From contig NZ_VOWJ01000033.1 in NCBI RefSeq assembly GCF_008011665.1, positions 1 to 64,000 on the forward strand: a DNA stretch of 64,000 nucleotides, written 5' to 3'. The notes beneath the pieces were generated by a model that had not been told where the DNA came from, did not search any database, and saw only the letters and a program-made list of their open reading frames with translations. Shown here piece by piece: positions 1 through 8,538 of the stretch. Origin of the DNA: Campylobacter volucris (GTDB taxonomy: Bacteria > Campylobacterota > Campylobacteria > Campylobacterales > Campylobacteraceae). The position numbers were made by a program, and so were the translations under genes. Position 1 is the first letter of the stretch; each line of letters opens with the position of its first letter.

Positions 1-101
1 AAAACATCGTATTCTTTGGGCAGTCTCGAATAATCTATATCTTTCAAACTAGGTCCATTGCCGCAGATTATAGCATTGCTAATATGTAAATTATCTTTCA
101 C
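1..101 (-). CDS. Start of Cst-I-like sialyltransferase (GT42), cut by window edge
   Basis: Only the first ~33 codons are in the window; the gene continues beyond position 1. Translation of the minus strand from a GTG at 101-99 gives a short leader, then a [16 protein letters not shown] stretch ending in KEYDVF. This is the nucleotide-binding N-terminus of Campylobacter CstI/CstII alpha-2,3-sialyltransferases, which use CMP-Neu5Ac to sialylate lipooligosaccharide. The start overlaps the last 11 bases of prfB, so the two are probably co-transcribed. From memory, cst-I in C. jejuni OH4384 is also linked to prfB. No ATG precedes the conserved region, so the GTG start is inferred. Identity is fairly sure from the motif; whether the full gene is intact cannot be seen. 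Confidence 0.8.
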   Translation of the reverse strand, partial: MKDNLHISNAIICGNGPSLKDIDYSRLPKEYDV

Positions 102-1203
102 TTGTATTATCTTTTTTTTGACTTATCAAAACACCTTCTATGATTTTTTTAATATCTCCATCTAATATATTATCAACTTGTGAGTAAGCTTCATTTGAGC
201 GAGTATCTTTTACTTGCTGATAAGGAAAAAGCACATAAGATCTTATTTGATGACCCCAGCCTATTTCACTTTTTTCATTAGAATTTGCTTCATCTTGTTG
301 TTTTATGAGTTCAAGTTCATAAAGTCTCGATTTTAGCATTTTAAAAGCCGTGGCTTTATTTTTATGTTGACTTCTATCATTTTGACATTGCACTACTATA
401 CCACTTGGCATATGAGTTATACGCACTGCTGATTCTGTTTTATTTACATGCTGACCACCAGCTCCACTAGCTCTATAATAATCTATCCTTATATCTTTTT
501 CTTCTATTTCTATTTCTATATCATCATCAAGTTCAGGACTCACCATAACACTTGAAAAGCTAGTATGACGACGCCCGGCGCTATCAAAAGGAGAAGTTCT
601 TACAAGGCGATGAATTCCATTTTCAGCCTTTAAATACCCATAAGCATTTTCACCTTTAACTAAAAAACTTACATCTTTTAATCCCGCTTCTTCGCCTTCT
701 TGAAAATCAAGTGTTTCTACTTTAAAACCTTCTCTTTCGCAAAATCTTAAATACATTCTATAAAGCATACTAGCCCAGTCATTACTTTCTGTTCCACCAG
801 CTCCAGGATGGATAGAAACTATGGCGTTTTTATTATCATTTTCACCGCTTAAAAGCATAGAAATTTCAAGACTTACTATAAGCTCTTCTAAATTTGAAGC
901 ATCATTAAATAAAGCTTCTATAGTTTCTAAATCATTTTCACTATTTGCAAGATCAAAAAGCTCGCTTGCGTCATTTAATGCATTATTTGCATTATCATAA
1001 TTTTTAAGTAAATTTGAAATTTTAGTTTTTTCTTTTCCTATAATACCAGCTTGTTTTACATCACTCCAAAAAGAAGGTGAATTTTCAAGGCTTTCTATCT
1101 CTTGTAATCTTTCTTTAATTTCTTCAGGTTTTATGATAGAAGCAATGTTGCCTACTTTATTTTTAAGTTTTTTTAAAAGTTCGCTATATTCGTAATTATC
1201 CAT
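91..1203 (-). CDS. prfB: Peptide chain release factor 2
   Basis: Class I release factor RF2, which reads UAA/UGA stop codons and triggers peptidyl-tRNA hydrolysis on the ribosome. The 370-residue protein has the RF2-type SPF anticodon-like motif (RTSPFDSAG) and the catalytic GGQ loop ([10 protein letters not shown], around residue 250). RF1 would carry PxT instead of SPF. The reading frame is continuous from ATG at 1203, so the programmed +1 frameshift seen in E. coli prfB is absent. It is divergent from rimO and its 3' end overlaps the sialyltransferase start. Confidence 0.97.
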   Translation of the reverse strand: MDNYEYSELLKKLKNKVGNIASIIKPEEIKERLQEIESLENSPSFWSDVKQAGIIGKEKTKISNLLKNYDNANNALNDASELFDLANSENDLETIEALFNDASNLEELIVSLEISMLLSGENDNKNAIVSIHPGAGGTESNDWASMLYRMYLRFCEREGFKVETLDFQEGEEAGLKDVSFLVKGENAYGYLKAENGIHRLVRTSPFDSAGRRHTSFSSVMVSPELDDDIEIEIEEKDIRIDYYRASGAGGQHVNKTESAVRITHMPSGIVVQCQNDRSQHKNKATAFKMLKSRLYELELIKQQDEANSNEKSEIGWGHQIRSYVLFPYQQVKDTRSNEAYSQVDNILDGDIKKIIEGVLISQKKDNTSER

Positions 1204-1266
1204 TAAAAATTCTTTCTAGTTTTTGTTATAATTATATCAAATTTCAAACCATTCAAAGTGAGAAAA

Positions 1267-2577
1267 ATGCCAAAACTTTTTTTAATGTCTTTAGGGTGTA
1301 ATAAAAATTTAGTAGATAGTGAGATAATGCTTGGAAGATTAAGCAATTATGAAATTTGCGATGAGCCAAACATTGCTGATGTCTTGATAGTTAATACTTG
1401 TGGTTTTATAGAAAGTGCCAAAAAAGAAAGTATAGAAGCTATCTTAAATTTACATGAGCAAAGAAAAAAAGATTCTTTATTAGTGGTAACTGGTTGTTTG
1501 ATGCAGCGTTACAAAGAAGAATTGATGAAAGAATTGCCTGAAGTAGATTTGTTTAGTGGTGTGGGTGATTATGAAAAAATTGATGAGATGATACTTAAAA
1601 AAACTAATGCTTTTTCAAATTCTACTTATTTGCAAGATGCAAACGCAAAGCGTGTTATAACAGGATCAAATTATCATGCGTTTATAAAAATATCTGAAGG
1701 CTGTAATCAAAAATGCTCATTTTGTGCCATACCAACCTTTAAAGGCAAATTAAAATCTAGATCCTTAGAAAGTATAGTAAATGAGGTTAAAACTCTTGTT
1801 GATAAAGGCTATAAAGATTTTTCTTTTATAGCACAAGATAGTAGCTCTTATATGCTTGATCTTGGTATTAAAGATGGGCTTATAAAGCTCATAGATGCTA
1901 TTGAAAATATCAAAGGTATAAAAGCAGCTAGAATTTTGTATCTTTATCCAACTAGCACCACCAAAGCCTTGATAGAAAAGATTATCAATTCTAAAATTTT
2001 TGTAAATTATTTTGATATGCCATTGCAGCATATAAGCGATAAAATGCTCAAAATCATGAAAAGAGGGAGTGACAAAAAAAGACTTTTAGAGCTTTTAAAT
2101 TTAATGAAAAATGCAAAAGATTCTTTTTTAAGAACAGGTTTTATAGTGGGTCATCCCAATGAAAGCGATGAGGATTTTAATGAACTTTGTGAGTTTTTAA
2201 AAGAATTTAAATTTGATAGAATTAGTGTTTTTGCTTACTCTAAAGAAGAAGATACAGCTGCTTTTGATATGGAACAAGTTCCAAATAAGATTATAAATTC
2301 TAGATTAAAAATTATAGAAAAAATAGTAGATGAAACTATAGAGCAAAGTTTAAATAAACAAATAGGTAAAAAAATTAACGCATTTTGCGAAGGCCAAAGT
2401 AGTGAAGGAGAATTTTTTATAGCAGCTAAGGATATTTGCTGGGATAGAAATATAGACGGAGAAATTCTCATAAATGAAAGTGAATGTGGTGATTTAATAA
2501 TGGGTGAACTTTATGAGTGTGAAGTGCTTGAAAGTGTAGATAAAAAGCTTATTGCTAAGGCTTTGAAAAGGAAATAA
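1267..2577 (+). CDS. rimO: Ribosomal protein S12 methylthiotransferase RimO
   Basis: Radical-SAM enzyme that adds a methylthio group to an aspartate of ribosomal protein S12, using two [4Fe-4S] clusters. The N-terminal UPF0004 domain has its cysteines in SLGCNKN, NTCGF and VTGCLMQ; the radical-SAM CxxxCxxC is in [18 protein letters not shown]-like region closes the protein. The frame is open from a GTG at 1258, but [15 protein letters not shown] from ATG 1267 matches the family start, so I chose 1267. It leads a tight plus-strand operon: a small antitoxin-like ORF begins 2 bases after its stop, followed by doc and tilS. Confidence 0.95.
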   Translation: MPKLFLMSLGCNKNLVDSEIMLGRLSNYEICDEPNIADVLIVNTCGFIESAKKESIEAILNLHEQRKKDSLLVVTGCLMQRYKEELMKELPEVDLFSGVGDYEKIDEMILKKTNAFSNSTYLQDANAKRVITGSNYHAFIKISEGCNQKCSFCAIPTFKGKLKSRSLESIVNEVKTLVDKGYKDFSFIAQDSSSYMLDLGIKDGLIKLIDAIENIKGIKAARILYLYPTSTTKALIEKIINSKIFVNYFDMPLQHISDKMLKIMKRGSDKKRLLELLNLMKNAKDSFLRTGFIVGHPNESDEDFNELCEFLKEFKFDRISVFAYSKEEDTAAFDMEQVPNKIINSRLKIIEKIVDETIEQSLNKQIGKKINAFCEGQSSEGEFFIAAKDICWDRNIDGEILINESECGDLIMGELYECEVLESVDKKLIAKALKRK

Positions 2578-2579
2578 TT

Positions 2580-2705
2580 ATGAAAGAAAAAGATAAAAAA
2601 TATATAGAAGAAAGAAAAATTGTACAAAAGGCTATAAAATTAGCTAAAAAAGAGATTAAAAAACCTGAAGTATTAGCAGTTTTTAAAAGACTAAAAGATA
2701 AATGA
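2580..2705 (+). CDS. Putative 41-residue antitoxin upstream of Doc
   Basis: A short ORF starts at ATG 2580, two bases after the rimO stop. It encodes 41 very lysine/glutamate-rich residues (begins MKEKDKKYIEERK). Its TGA overlaps the doc start by four bases (ATGA), the translational coupling typical of antitoxin-toxin pairs. It is too short to hold a full Phd DNA-binding domain, so it could only be a neutralising peptide or a minimal antitoxin. I recognise no family; the antitoxin role is inferred purely from position, size and coupling. Confidence 0.55.
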   Translation: MKEKDKKYIEERKIVQKAIKLAKKEIKKPEVLAVFKRLKDK

Positions 2706-3067
2706 GATATTTAAATTTAGAAGAAGTTATTTTAATACATGATATTATCATAGAAGAAACGGGCGGACTTAAAGGGTTTAATAATTGTTCTATTGGATAT
2801 TTAGAATCAGCATTAGAGCAAATTGAAATAGACGATTTTTATCAAAGCTTTGAAGATAAATTAGCTCATTTAATGTTTGCATGTATAAAATTTCATCCAT
2901 TTAATGATGCAAATAAAAGAAGTTCTATTTATATAGGAATGCATTTTTTGCTAATAAACGACAAAAGTATAGAAAATTTTGCAATCACAATGGAAGAAGT
3001 CGTTGTTTTGGTAGCTGAAGATAAAATTAGCAAAAATGAGTTAAAAAATATTATAAAAGATTTTTAA
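2702..3067 (+). CDS. doc: Death-on-curing (Doc) family toxin
   Basis: A Fic-fold protein of 121 residues. The motif HPFNDANKRSS (around residues 63-73) is the Doc version of the Fic motif, with asparagine-lysine-arginine where true Fic AMP-transferases have GNGR. Known Doc proteins use this site to phosphorylate elongation factor Tu and stop translation. Length and the N-terminal YLNLEEVILIHDIIIEETGG are typical of the family. It overlaps the antitoxin-like ORF by four bases and ends three bases before tilS, so it is embedded in the rimO-tilS operon. I do not recall a doc gene here in C. jejuni, so it looks acquired. Target and activity are inferred from the family. Confidence 0.88.
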   Translation: MRYLNLEEVILIHDIIIEETGGLKGFNNCSIGYLESALEQIEIDDFYQSFEDKLAHLMFACIKFHPFNDANKRSSIYIGMHFLLINDKSIENFAITMEEVVVLVAEDKISKNELKNIIKDF

Positions 3068-3070
3068 ATA

Positions 3071-4036
3071 ATGGATAAATACTTTTCTATTTTAAAAAAT
3101 GAAAAAAATTTACTAGCTTTTTCTCATGGAAGTGATTCTAGTGCTTTGTTTTTTATGCTTTTAGAACAAAGTATAGAATTTGATCTTGCTTTGATAAATT
3201 ATAAAACTCGTTTAAATAGCGATATAGAAGAGCAAAGTGCTAAAGAATTGGCAAAAAAATATAATAAAAAAATTTATATAAAAATAGCGCCTAAAATAGA
3301 AAAAAATTTTGAAGCAAATGCAAGAGTTGTGCGTTATGAATTTTTTGATGAAATTTGTTTTAAATATGGATATAAAAATTTGATTTTGGCGCATAATTTA
3401 AATGATAAATTTGAGTGGTTTTTAATGCAATTTAGCAAAGGTGCTGGACTTTTTGAGCTTTTAGGTTTTAATGATATCGAAAAAAGGAAAAATTTTACTA
3501 TAGTTAGACCTTTAATAGAAACTTCAAAAAAAGAAATTTTAAAATTTTTAGATGATAAAAAAATCAAATATTTTCACGATGAAAGCAATGATAATGAGAA
3601 ATATTTTAGAAATCATATAAGAATTAATTATACAAATGACTTTTTGCTTGAATTTGAAAAAGGTGTAAAAAATAGTTTTAAATATCTACAAAATGATTTA
3701 TCGTTTTTTGATGATAATTTTAAAATCTTTCATGGAATTTACATATGTTTAAAACAAGAAAATATCATTGCTAAATGTTTTAAACATTTAGGGATACTTT
3801 TAAGTGCTAAACAACGCCAAGAAGCTTTAAAACACGATGGAGTAATTTCTCATAAAATAGCCATAGTTTATATGTATGATAAGGCTTTAATTTTTCCTTT
3901 TATTAAGTGTGAAAAAATTCCAAAAGAATTTAGAGAAAATTGCAGAAAAATAAAAATTCCAAAATTACTAAGAGCATTTTGCTTTTTAAAAGATATTAAT
4001 TTAAAAGAATTAAACCAAGCGTTGGATTCATTTTAA
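3071..4036 (+). CDS. tilS: tRNA(Ile)-lysidine synthase TilS
   Basis: ATP-dependent ligase that converts C34 of the AUA-reading isoleucine tRNA to lysidine; normally essential. The N-terminal PP-loop is SHGSDSSALFF (residues 18-28) instead of the common SGGxDS; as I recall, a variant loop is usual in Campylobacter TilS. The LAHNLNDKFEWFLMQ and HDESNDNEKYFRNHIR motifs of the family follow. At 321 residues it is shorter than E. coli TilS, lacking most of the C-terminal domain, which fits epsilonproteobacterial forms. Its 3' end overlaps the convergent hemerythrin gene by nine bases. No terminator is visible between them. Confidence 0.92.
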   Translation: MDKYFSILKNEKNLLAFSHGSDSSALFFMLLEQSIEFDLALINYKTRLNSDIEEQSAKELAKKYNKKIYIKIAPKIEKNFEANARVVRYEFFDEICFKYGYKNLILAHNLNDKFEWFLMQFSKGAGLFELLGFNDIEKRKNFTIVRPLIETSKKEILKFLDDKKIKYFHDESNDNEKYFRNHIRINYTNDFLLEFEKGVKNSFKYLQNDLSFFDDNFKIFHGIYICLKQENIIAKCFKHLGILLSAKQRQEALKHDGVISHKIAIVYMYDKALIFPFIKCEKIPKEFRENCRKIKIPKLLRAFCFLKDINLKELNQALDSF

Positions 4037-4618
4037 TTCTTCATTATTATCTTGAGTTGCATAAACAAGTTCTTTAAAGCATTTTTTGCATTTATATAAT
4101 GCATTAAGATATTTAATTTTAATATGTATTCCATAATCTACTTTATGAATGAAATTTTCACATCCACACACATAATCAAATATTTTTTCTTCGACAATAT
4201 TTTTCTTTTCTTCTATTTTTAAATTACTTTTTTTCCATATATTTATCATCATGTCATGTTCTACAATATGTTCTAGTAACCATATTGAAACTATTTCATA
4301 TAATCTTTCTTTTAAATCATTAGTAGTATTGCATTCATTTAGCAAAGCACTCATTTCTTTAATAATTTTTTTATGCATAGCTTTGTGTTCTAGTAAATAT
4401 GGATAATTTATAGAAGACATATAATCTTCCTCATCTTTAAAGTGTATTTTCATATAATCAAAAAATTCAGTTAGTAATTCTTTAATCTCTATTTTATATA
4501 TATGTCTATTTAGTAATTTAGCTGCTTTATTTGCTAGGTCAAAAAGAGTTTGATGTTGTAAATCTATATTGGGTTCATCTATGCTAAATTTATCACTCCA
4601 TATAGGAAATGTATCCAT
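4028..4618 (-). CDS. Bacteriohemerythrin with C-terminal cysteine-rich domain (first of tandem pair)
   Basis: Residues 1-130 form a hemerythrin four-helix domain with the diiron ligands in LQHQTLF, HFKDEEDYM, LEHKAMH and LLEHIVEHDMM, so the O2-binding site is complete. The last ~45 residues form a small Cys/His region (VCGCENFIH...YKCKKC) that looks like a zinc ribbon. In Campylobacter, hemerythrins such as HerA/HerB protect oxygen-labile iron-sulfur enzymes; this one most resembles the Cj0045c type as I recall it. The next hemerythrin gene ends one base upstream of this ATG, so both form one operon, transcribed second-to-first. Function (oxygen sensing, storage or protection) is not settled by sequence. 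Confidence 0.85.
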   Translation of the reverse strand: MDTFPIWSDKFSIDEPNIDLQHQTLFDLANKAAKLLNRHIYKIEIKELLTEFFDYMKIHFKDEEDYMSSINYPYLLEHKAMHKKIIKEMSALLNECNTTNDLKERLYEIVSIWLLEHIVEHDMMINIWKKSNLKIEEKKNIVEEKIFDYVCGCENFIHKVDYGIHIKIKYLNALYKCKKCFKELVYATQDNNEELK

Positions 4619-4619
4619 C

Positions 4620-5174
4620 CTACAACTCTACCAATTCTTTTTTACATATTTTGCAAATATATTTCTTTCCATTGCATATATTTAAATGTATATGATAAGG
4701 TAATTTATGTTTCTTACAATTACAAATATAAAAAAATAAATCTTTTTTCATATTTACTGTATCATCCATTACCAATTGATAGCTTCGATTTTCCTCTTCG
4801 TATTTATGATATTTCATATCTTCTGTCAAAATATGCTCTACAAGCCATTTTTCAATAATAATATTTAATTTTTCTTTTAAATCATTAATTGTTTTTATAT
4901 TTTTAACCAAATCAATCAAAGAAGAAGTGATTTCTTTATGAATTTTTTTATGCTGAGTTAAATCTGGATAGCCTATTGCTTCCATATATTCTTCTTCGTA
5001 TTTAAAATGAATTTTTATATACTCAAAAAGCTCAATTAAAACAAGTTTTATATCAGATACACTTACATGGCGATCTACTATAAAATAAGCTTTTTGTGCA
5101 ATCTCAAATAAATTCTTATGTTGCTTATCTATAGTTTCATTATCAACACTATATTCGTTTGACCACTTTATCAT
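4620..5174 (-). CDS. Bacteriohemerythrin with C-terminal cysteine-rich domain (second of tandem pair)
   Basis: The promoter-proximal member of the tandem pair, 184 residues. Diiron ligands are visible in DKQHKNLF, HFKYEEEYM, LTQHKKIH and LVEHILTEDMK. The C-terminal tail has the same plan as its neighbour: YICNCKKHKLPYHIHL, then YICKICKKEL, i.e. CxC-His-CxxC. The two proteins are clearly paralogous but diverged, suggesting an old duplication. The about 110 bases upstream (5175-5282) are very AT-rich and hold no gene; they presumably contain the promoter. Confidence 0.85.
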   Translation of the reverse strand: MIKWSNEYSVDNETIDKQHKNLFEIAQKAYFIVDRHVSVSDIKLVLIELFEYIKIHFKYEEEYMEAIGYPDLTQHKKIHKEITSSLIDLVKNIKTINDLKEKLNIIIEKWLVEHILTEDMKYHKYEEENRSYQLVMDDTVNMKKDLFFYICNCKKHKLPYHIHLNICNGKKYICKICKKELVEL

Positions 5175-5282
5175 AAAAAATTCTTTTAATAATAATATTT
5201 TATTATCTATTAGTTTAAATAATAAAATTGTATTATATGAATTTTTATATAAAAAAATTTTTAAATATTTATTTAATTAATA

Positions 5283-6647
5283 TTATTCTAAATTCAAAAT
5301 TTCATAAAATAATTCTTTTGCCTTTGTTTCTAAAAAATCTTTAAATTCTAAAGTCGTAGCTTCACTTCGTATGATAAGATACGGGCTTGTATTTGAAGCA
5401 CGCAAAAGCACCCATCCATCTTTAAAAATAATTCTTATTCCATCAATTTCATTGCACTCAAGCACATTCTCAAAAGCATTGGTTTTTACTTTTTCTTTAA
5501 ATTTTTCTATGATTTTAAATTTATTTTCTTCACTTACTTTTAGTTTTATTTCTTCACTAGAATATAATTTTGGCAATTGATTAAGCATTGCTTGAAAATT
5601 ATAATTTTTAGCTAAAAGTTCTAAAGCTCTTAAAAATGCATAAATTCCATCATCATAACCAAAATATCTATCTTTAAAGAAAATATGCCCACTAAGTTCT
5701 GCTGCTAAGTCAATATTATATTCTTTCATCATTGCTTTGATGTTAGAATGTCCTGTTTTACCCATCATAATAAAACCAAATTTAGCTACCTCATCAAAAA
5801 GATTTTTAGAGCATTTAACCTCTCCCAAAACCCTAGGATTGTCAATATTTTTAGCAAATAAATAACAAAGCTCATCTCCTTTAAACACATAATCTTTACT
5901 AGCTACTACCAAACGATCTCCATCTCCATCAAAAGCAAAGCCCATCTTGGCATTTTCATCTTCTTTTAAAGCATTTTGTAGTGCGTGTAAATTTTCAATT
6001 TCTGTTGGATCAGGAGCATGATTTGGGAAATTTCCATCTGGATTTTCAAACAAAATTTGTGCATTTAAACCTAATTTTTCCACTAAAGGCTTTATAATCA
6101 CACCAGTAGCTCCATTAGCACAATCTATGATGATTTTTTCTTTATAGTTTTTCAAATGATCAAATTGCTTAGCCAAAAAATCTATATACAAATTTTTTAC
6201 ATCATATTTTTCGCATGTAAAATTATCTTCTATTGTTAAATTTAAATATTCTTGCACTTTCTTAGAAAGAACTTTTAAATTCTCTCCAAAAAAACTTTGT
6301 TTTTGTATGGTAATTTTAAAACCATTATATTCTTTAGGATTATGAGAACCTGTTATCATGATATTTGCATCAAAAATCTCATCAAAAAACAAGCTAAAAT
6401 ATCCAACAGGAGTTGGCGCCAAACCTATGTCAAAAATTTGCAAATTAGCCTTGTTTAATCCACTTACTAAATAATTAAAAAGTTCATTGGCGCTATATCT
6501 TGCATCATATCCTATGCTAACTTTTTTGCAATTTTTCTCTTTCATAACTAAACCTAAAGCATAGCCTATAGCCTTAACACTTTTTTCATTTAATTCACTT
6601 GGAAAAAGCCCTCTGATGTCGTATTCTCTAAAAATTAAATCTAACAT
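5283..6647 (-). CDS. manB: Phosphomannomutase/phosphoglucomutase (ManB/AlgC family)
   Basis: Alpha-D-phosphohexomutase that interconverts hexose 1- and 6-phosphates for surface polysaccharide precursors. The active-site phosphoserine loop is TGSHNPKEYNGFK (about residues 99-111), the Mg-binding loop is FDGDGDRLVV, and the C-terminal phosphate-binding RASNTSPYL loop is present. Length (454) is normal. It corresponds to Cj1407c as I recall it. The ATG is preceded by AAAGGAAATAAA. It starts 10 bases after the GGDEF-like gene stop and is probably co-transcribed with it. galU and pgi, also in the window, act on the same sugar-phosphate pool. Mannose versus glucose preference cannot be told. Confidence 0.9.
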   Translation of the reverse strand: MLDLIFREYDIRGLFPSELNEKSVKAIGYALGLVMKEKNCKKVSIGYDARYSANELFNYLVSGLNKANLQIFDIGLAPTPVGYFSLFFDEIFDANIMITGSHNPKEYNGFKITIQKQSFFGENLKVLSKKVQEYLNLTIEDNFTCEKYDVKNLYIDFLAKQFDHLKNYKEKIIIDCANGATGVIIKPLVEKLGLNAQILFENPDGNFPNHAPDPTEIENLHALQNALKEDENAKMGFAFDGDGDRLVVASKDYVFKGDELCYLFAKNIDNPRVLGEVKCSKNLFDEVAKFGFIMMGKTGHSNIKAMMKEYNIDLAAELSGHIFFKDRYFGYDDGIYAFLRALELLAKNYNFQAMLNQLPKLYSSEEIKLKVSEENKFKIIEKFKEKVKTNAFENVLECNEIDGIRIIFKDGWVLLRASNTSPYLIIRSEATTLEFKDFLETKAKELFYEILNLE

Positions 6648-6657
6648 TTTATTTCCT

Positions 6658-7653
6658 TTATTTTTGTTTTTTTAATTCTAATTTGGCTTGTTTGATAGAA
6701 TTTTCTATATTATCATTTTCATTGGATAAACAAAGTTTGATTTCTAACTTAGCGCGTTGTTCTTTGAATTCAAAATCATATTTTTGCATAAAATTTTCAA
6801 GCATTTGTAATTTACTTTGTATAAAAGCTACATTTTCATTTTCAAACACGATGATAAAATAATCCTTATCATCTTTAAAAATTCTAGTATGTAGTGCTTT
6901 TTTTAAAATTTTTGCAAAAGAATGCAAAATATATTCTTGCACAAAAATGCCATTTTGATGATAAATTTCATTAAGATTTTTAAGTTCAATCACTGCTAAA
7001 TGAAAATTTTCAAGTCCTTGAGAATATCTTCTTAACGCTTTTAAATTAGGTAAATTTGTAAGAGTGTCAAAAAAAGCTATTTTATAAGCTTTATAAGCTA
7101 AAAATACTATAAAAACCAAAGAAGCAAATTCATAATATCCCAAATCAATATTATTATAAAATAAAAACTGCACACTTAAGCCCATATAAGCTAGTAAAAA
7201 ATGAAAATCATTGTTTTTCAAATAAGAAAACAATAAAAACAAAAACCCTACCCAAAAAACACAAAAACTAAGCTCGCTAATAGGTTTAAAAAAATACGAA
7301 GGAAAATTGAAAATTTCACTTGCTATATTTGCGTTAAAATTTGTATTTGTACTAAGTAAAAAAGCAAGCAAAATCATAAAAACTATATAAGCAATTTTAA
7401 CCAAATTTATCTTTTCAAATACAAGTTTGCTATCTTGTAAAAAGACAAAAAGCACAAAAGAAAATGGTAAAAATATAGAAATAAACAAATGTGCTTGGTA
7501 TTCACTAGCTACCAAAGATAAAGCCCTAGCACATAAAATCAACAAAAGCAAGAAAAAAATTTTATTTTGCTTGAAAAAATAAGCTAAAAATAAAGCTAAA
7601 ATTTCAAAAGCAAAACTAAATGAAGATAAAAAAGAAAGTAAAAACAAATTCAA
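6658..7653 (-). CDS. Membrane protein with degenerate GGDEF domain
   Basis: The first ~190 residues are a run of hydrophobic helices (about six to seven membrane segments). The C-terminal ~140 residues look like a diguanylate cyclase domain: DTLTNLPNLKAL matches the start of GGDEF domains. However the signature GGDEF position reads DDKDYFIIVFE, so the catalytic site is lost and cyclic-di-GMP synthesis is unlikely. It may act as a GTP or c-di-GMP sensor, or only as a structural relic. The start is TTG at 7653 preceded by AAGG; no nearby ATG fits better. It precedes manB by 10 bases. Confidence 0.65.
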   Translation of the reverse strand: MNLFLLSFLSSFSFAFEILALFLAYFFKQNKIFFLLLLILCARALSLVASEYQAHLFISIFLPFSFVLFVFLQDSKLVFEKINLVKIAYIVFMILLAFLLSTNTNFNANIASEIFNFPSYFFKPISELSFCVFWVGFLFLLFSYLKNNDFHFLLAYMGLSVQFLFYNNIDLGYYEFASLVFIVFLAYKAYKIAFFDTLTNLPNLKALRRYSQGLENFHLAVIELKNLNEIYHQNGIFVQEYILHSFAKILKKALHTRIFKDDKDYFIIVFENENVAFIQSKLQMLENFMQKYDFEFKEQRAKLEIKLCLSNENDNIENSIKQAKLELKKQK

Positions 7654-7709
7654 AGAAAAAACCTTATAATATAAAAAATATTTTTTTTAAATTATACAAT
7701 AATTTCAAA

Positions 7710-7907
7710 TTATTTTTTTAACACATGTTTTTGTGCACCTTTTTGAATTAATAAAAGTTTTTCATAATGCTCTTTGCTTTCCTTAACGGCTTCTTCAAAA
7801 GCCAAGCCTTGCATAATAACACGGTAAAGATTTGGACGAGTTTTTTGCCAATTACGCAATGTTTGCACATCAACTCCTAAAAAGCCTGCTATATCTCGTT
7901 TTGTCAT
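7710..7907 (-). CDS. Small helix-turn-helix DNA-binding protein
   Basis: A 65-residue protein beginning MTKRDIAGFLGVDVQTLRNWQKTRP, a clear helix-turn-helix of the MerR/Cro-like type (residues 3-25). The frame is open to an ATG at 7970, but the internal ATG at 7907 has an AAGAAG ribosome site and starts directly at the domain, so I prefer it. It lies divergently from the TM2/lipoprotein operon, with ~180 bases between, so it could regulate that operon. No target sequence is evident. Partner and role are unknown. Confidence 0.7.
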   Translation of the reverse strand: MTKRDIAGFLGVDVQTLRNWQKTRPNLYRVIMQGLAFEEAVKESKEHYEKLLLIQKGAQKHVLKK

Positions 7908-8074
7908 ATTTAAATTCTTCTTTGTAAAAATTAATATTTTTGAGCATACTTGAAAATTATTTAAAAGCAAACAGCATAATATTTATTCTATTTATAAAAA
8001 AATAAATAAATATTATGTTTTTTAAGATTTATTTAATACTTATTTTTTTAATTTCAATAAAATTATTCACAGAT

Positions 8075-8080
8075 AGGAGG
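8075..8080 (+). promoter_or_regulatory. Strong Shine-Dalgarno for the TM2 gene
   Basis: A perfect AGGAGG lies five bases before the ATG at 8086. It fixes the start of the TM2 protein and predicts strong translation. Confidence 0.7.
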
Positions 8081-8085
8081 ATTTT

Positions 8086-8538
8086 ATGGAATATATTTTT
8101 TTAGTAAATTCTTTAACTAAAAAACTTCCAAAAGAATCAAAAGAGTTGATAATAACAGAAATTGAAAAACTCAATGAGAATCAAAAAAATAGCGTTTTAA
8201 ACAAATTATCAACACTTCATTTAAAAAATCCAGCATTGGTATTTTGGATAGGAAATTTCTTATTTGGAAGTTTCGGAATTGCTCGTTTTATGATTGGAGA
8301 TATTAAACTTGGATTAATAAGATTAATTTTAGCTTTTACATCCTTACTAATATTTTCCATGGCAGATGAAGGCAGTATCGACAAGGGTAGCTTTTTTGCT
8401 ATAGTAGGAGGGGTTGTCTATATATTAAATTCTTGGGTTTGGTATATTATAGACTTATTCTTAGTGGGTAAAAAACTTAGAAAACAAAATTTAGAAAAAG
8501 TTTTAAATGCACTAAATAAATATAAGGAGAATCAATGA
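8086..8538 (+). CDS. TM2-domain membrane protein
   Basis: A 150-residue protein with a soluble N-terminal ~50 residues, then a TM2-type region: FWIGNFLFGSFGIARFMIGD, a second helix, and WVWYIIDLFLVGKK. The glycine-rich turn followed by R-F and the closing Y-x-I-D are hallmarks of TM2 proteins, which have a beta-turn between two membrane helices and no agreed bacterial function. The stop overlaps the start of the lipoprotein gene (ATGA), so the two are translationally coupled. A helix-turn-helix gene lies divergently upstream. Confidence 0.75.
   Translation: MEYIFLVNSLTKKLPKESKELIITEIEKLNENQKNSVLNKLSTLHLKNPALVFWIGNFLFGSFGIARFMIGDIKLGLIRLILAFTSLLIFSMADEGSIDKGSFFAIVGGVVYILNSWVWYIIDLFLVGKKLRKQNLEKVLNALNKYKENQ

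Noticed and set aside
91-1203. Possible programmed frameshift in prfB
   Set aside because: The frame is continuous from ATG 1203 and contains no in-frame UGA; none is needed.
7971-8085. tRNA or small RNA gene in the gap before the TM2 gene
   Set aside because: Nearly all A/T, with no cloverleaf or T-arm sequence.
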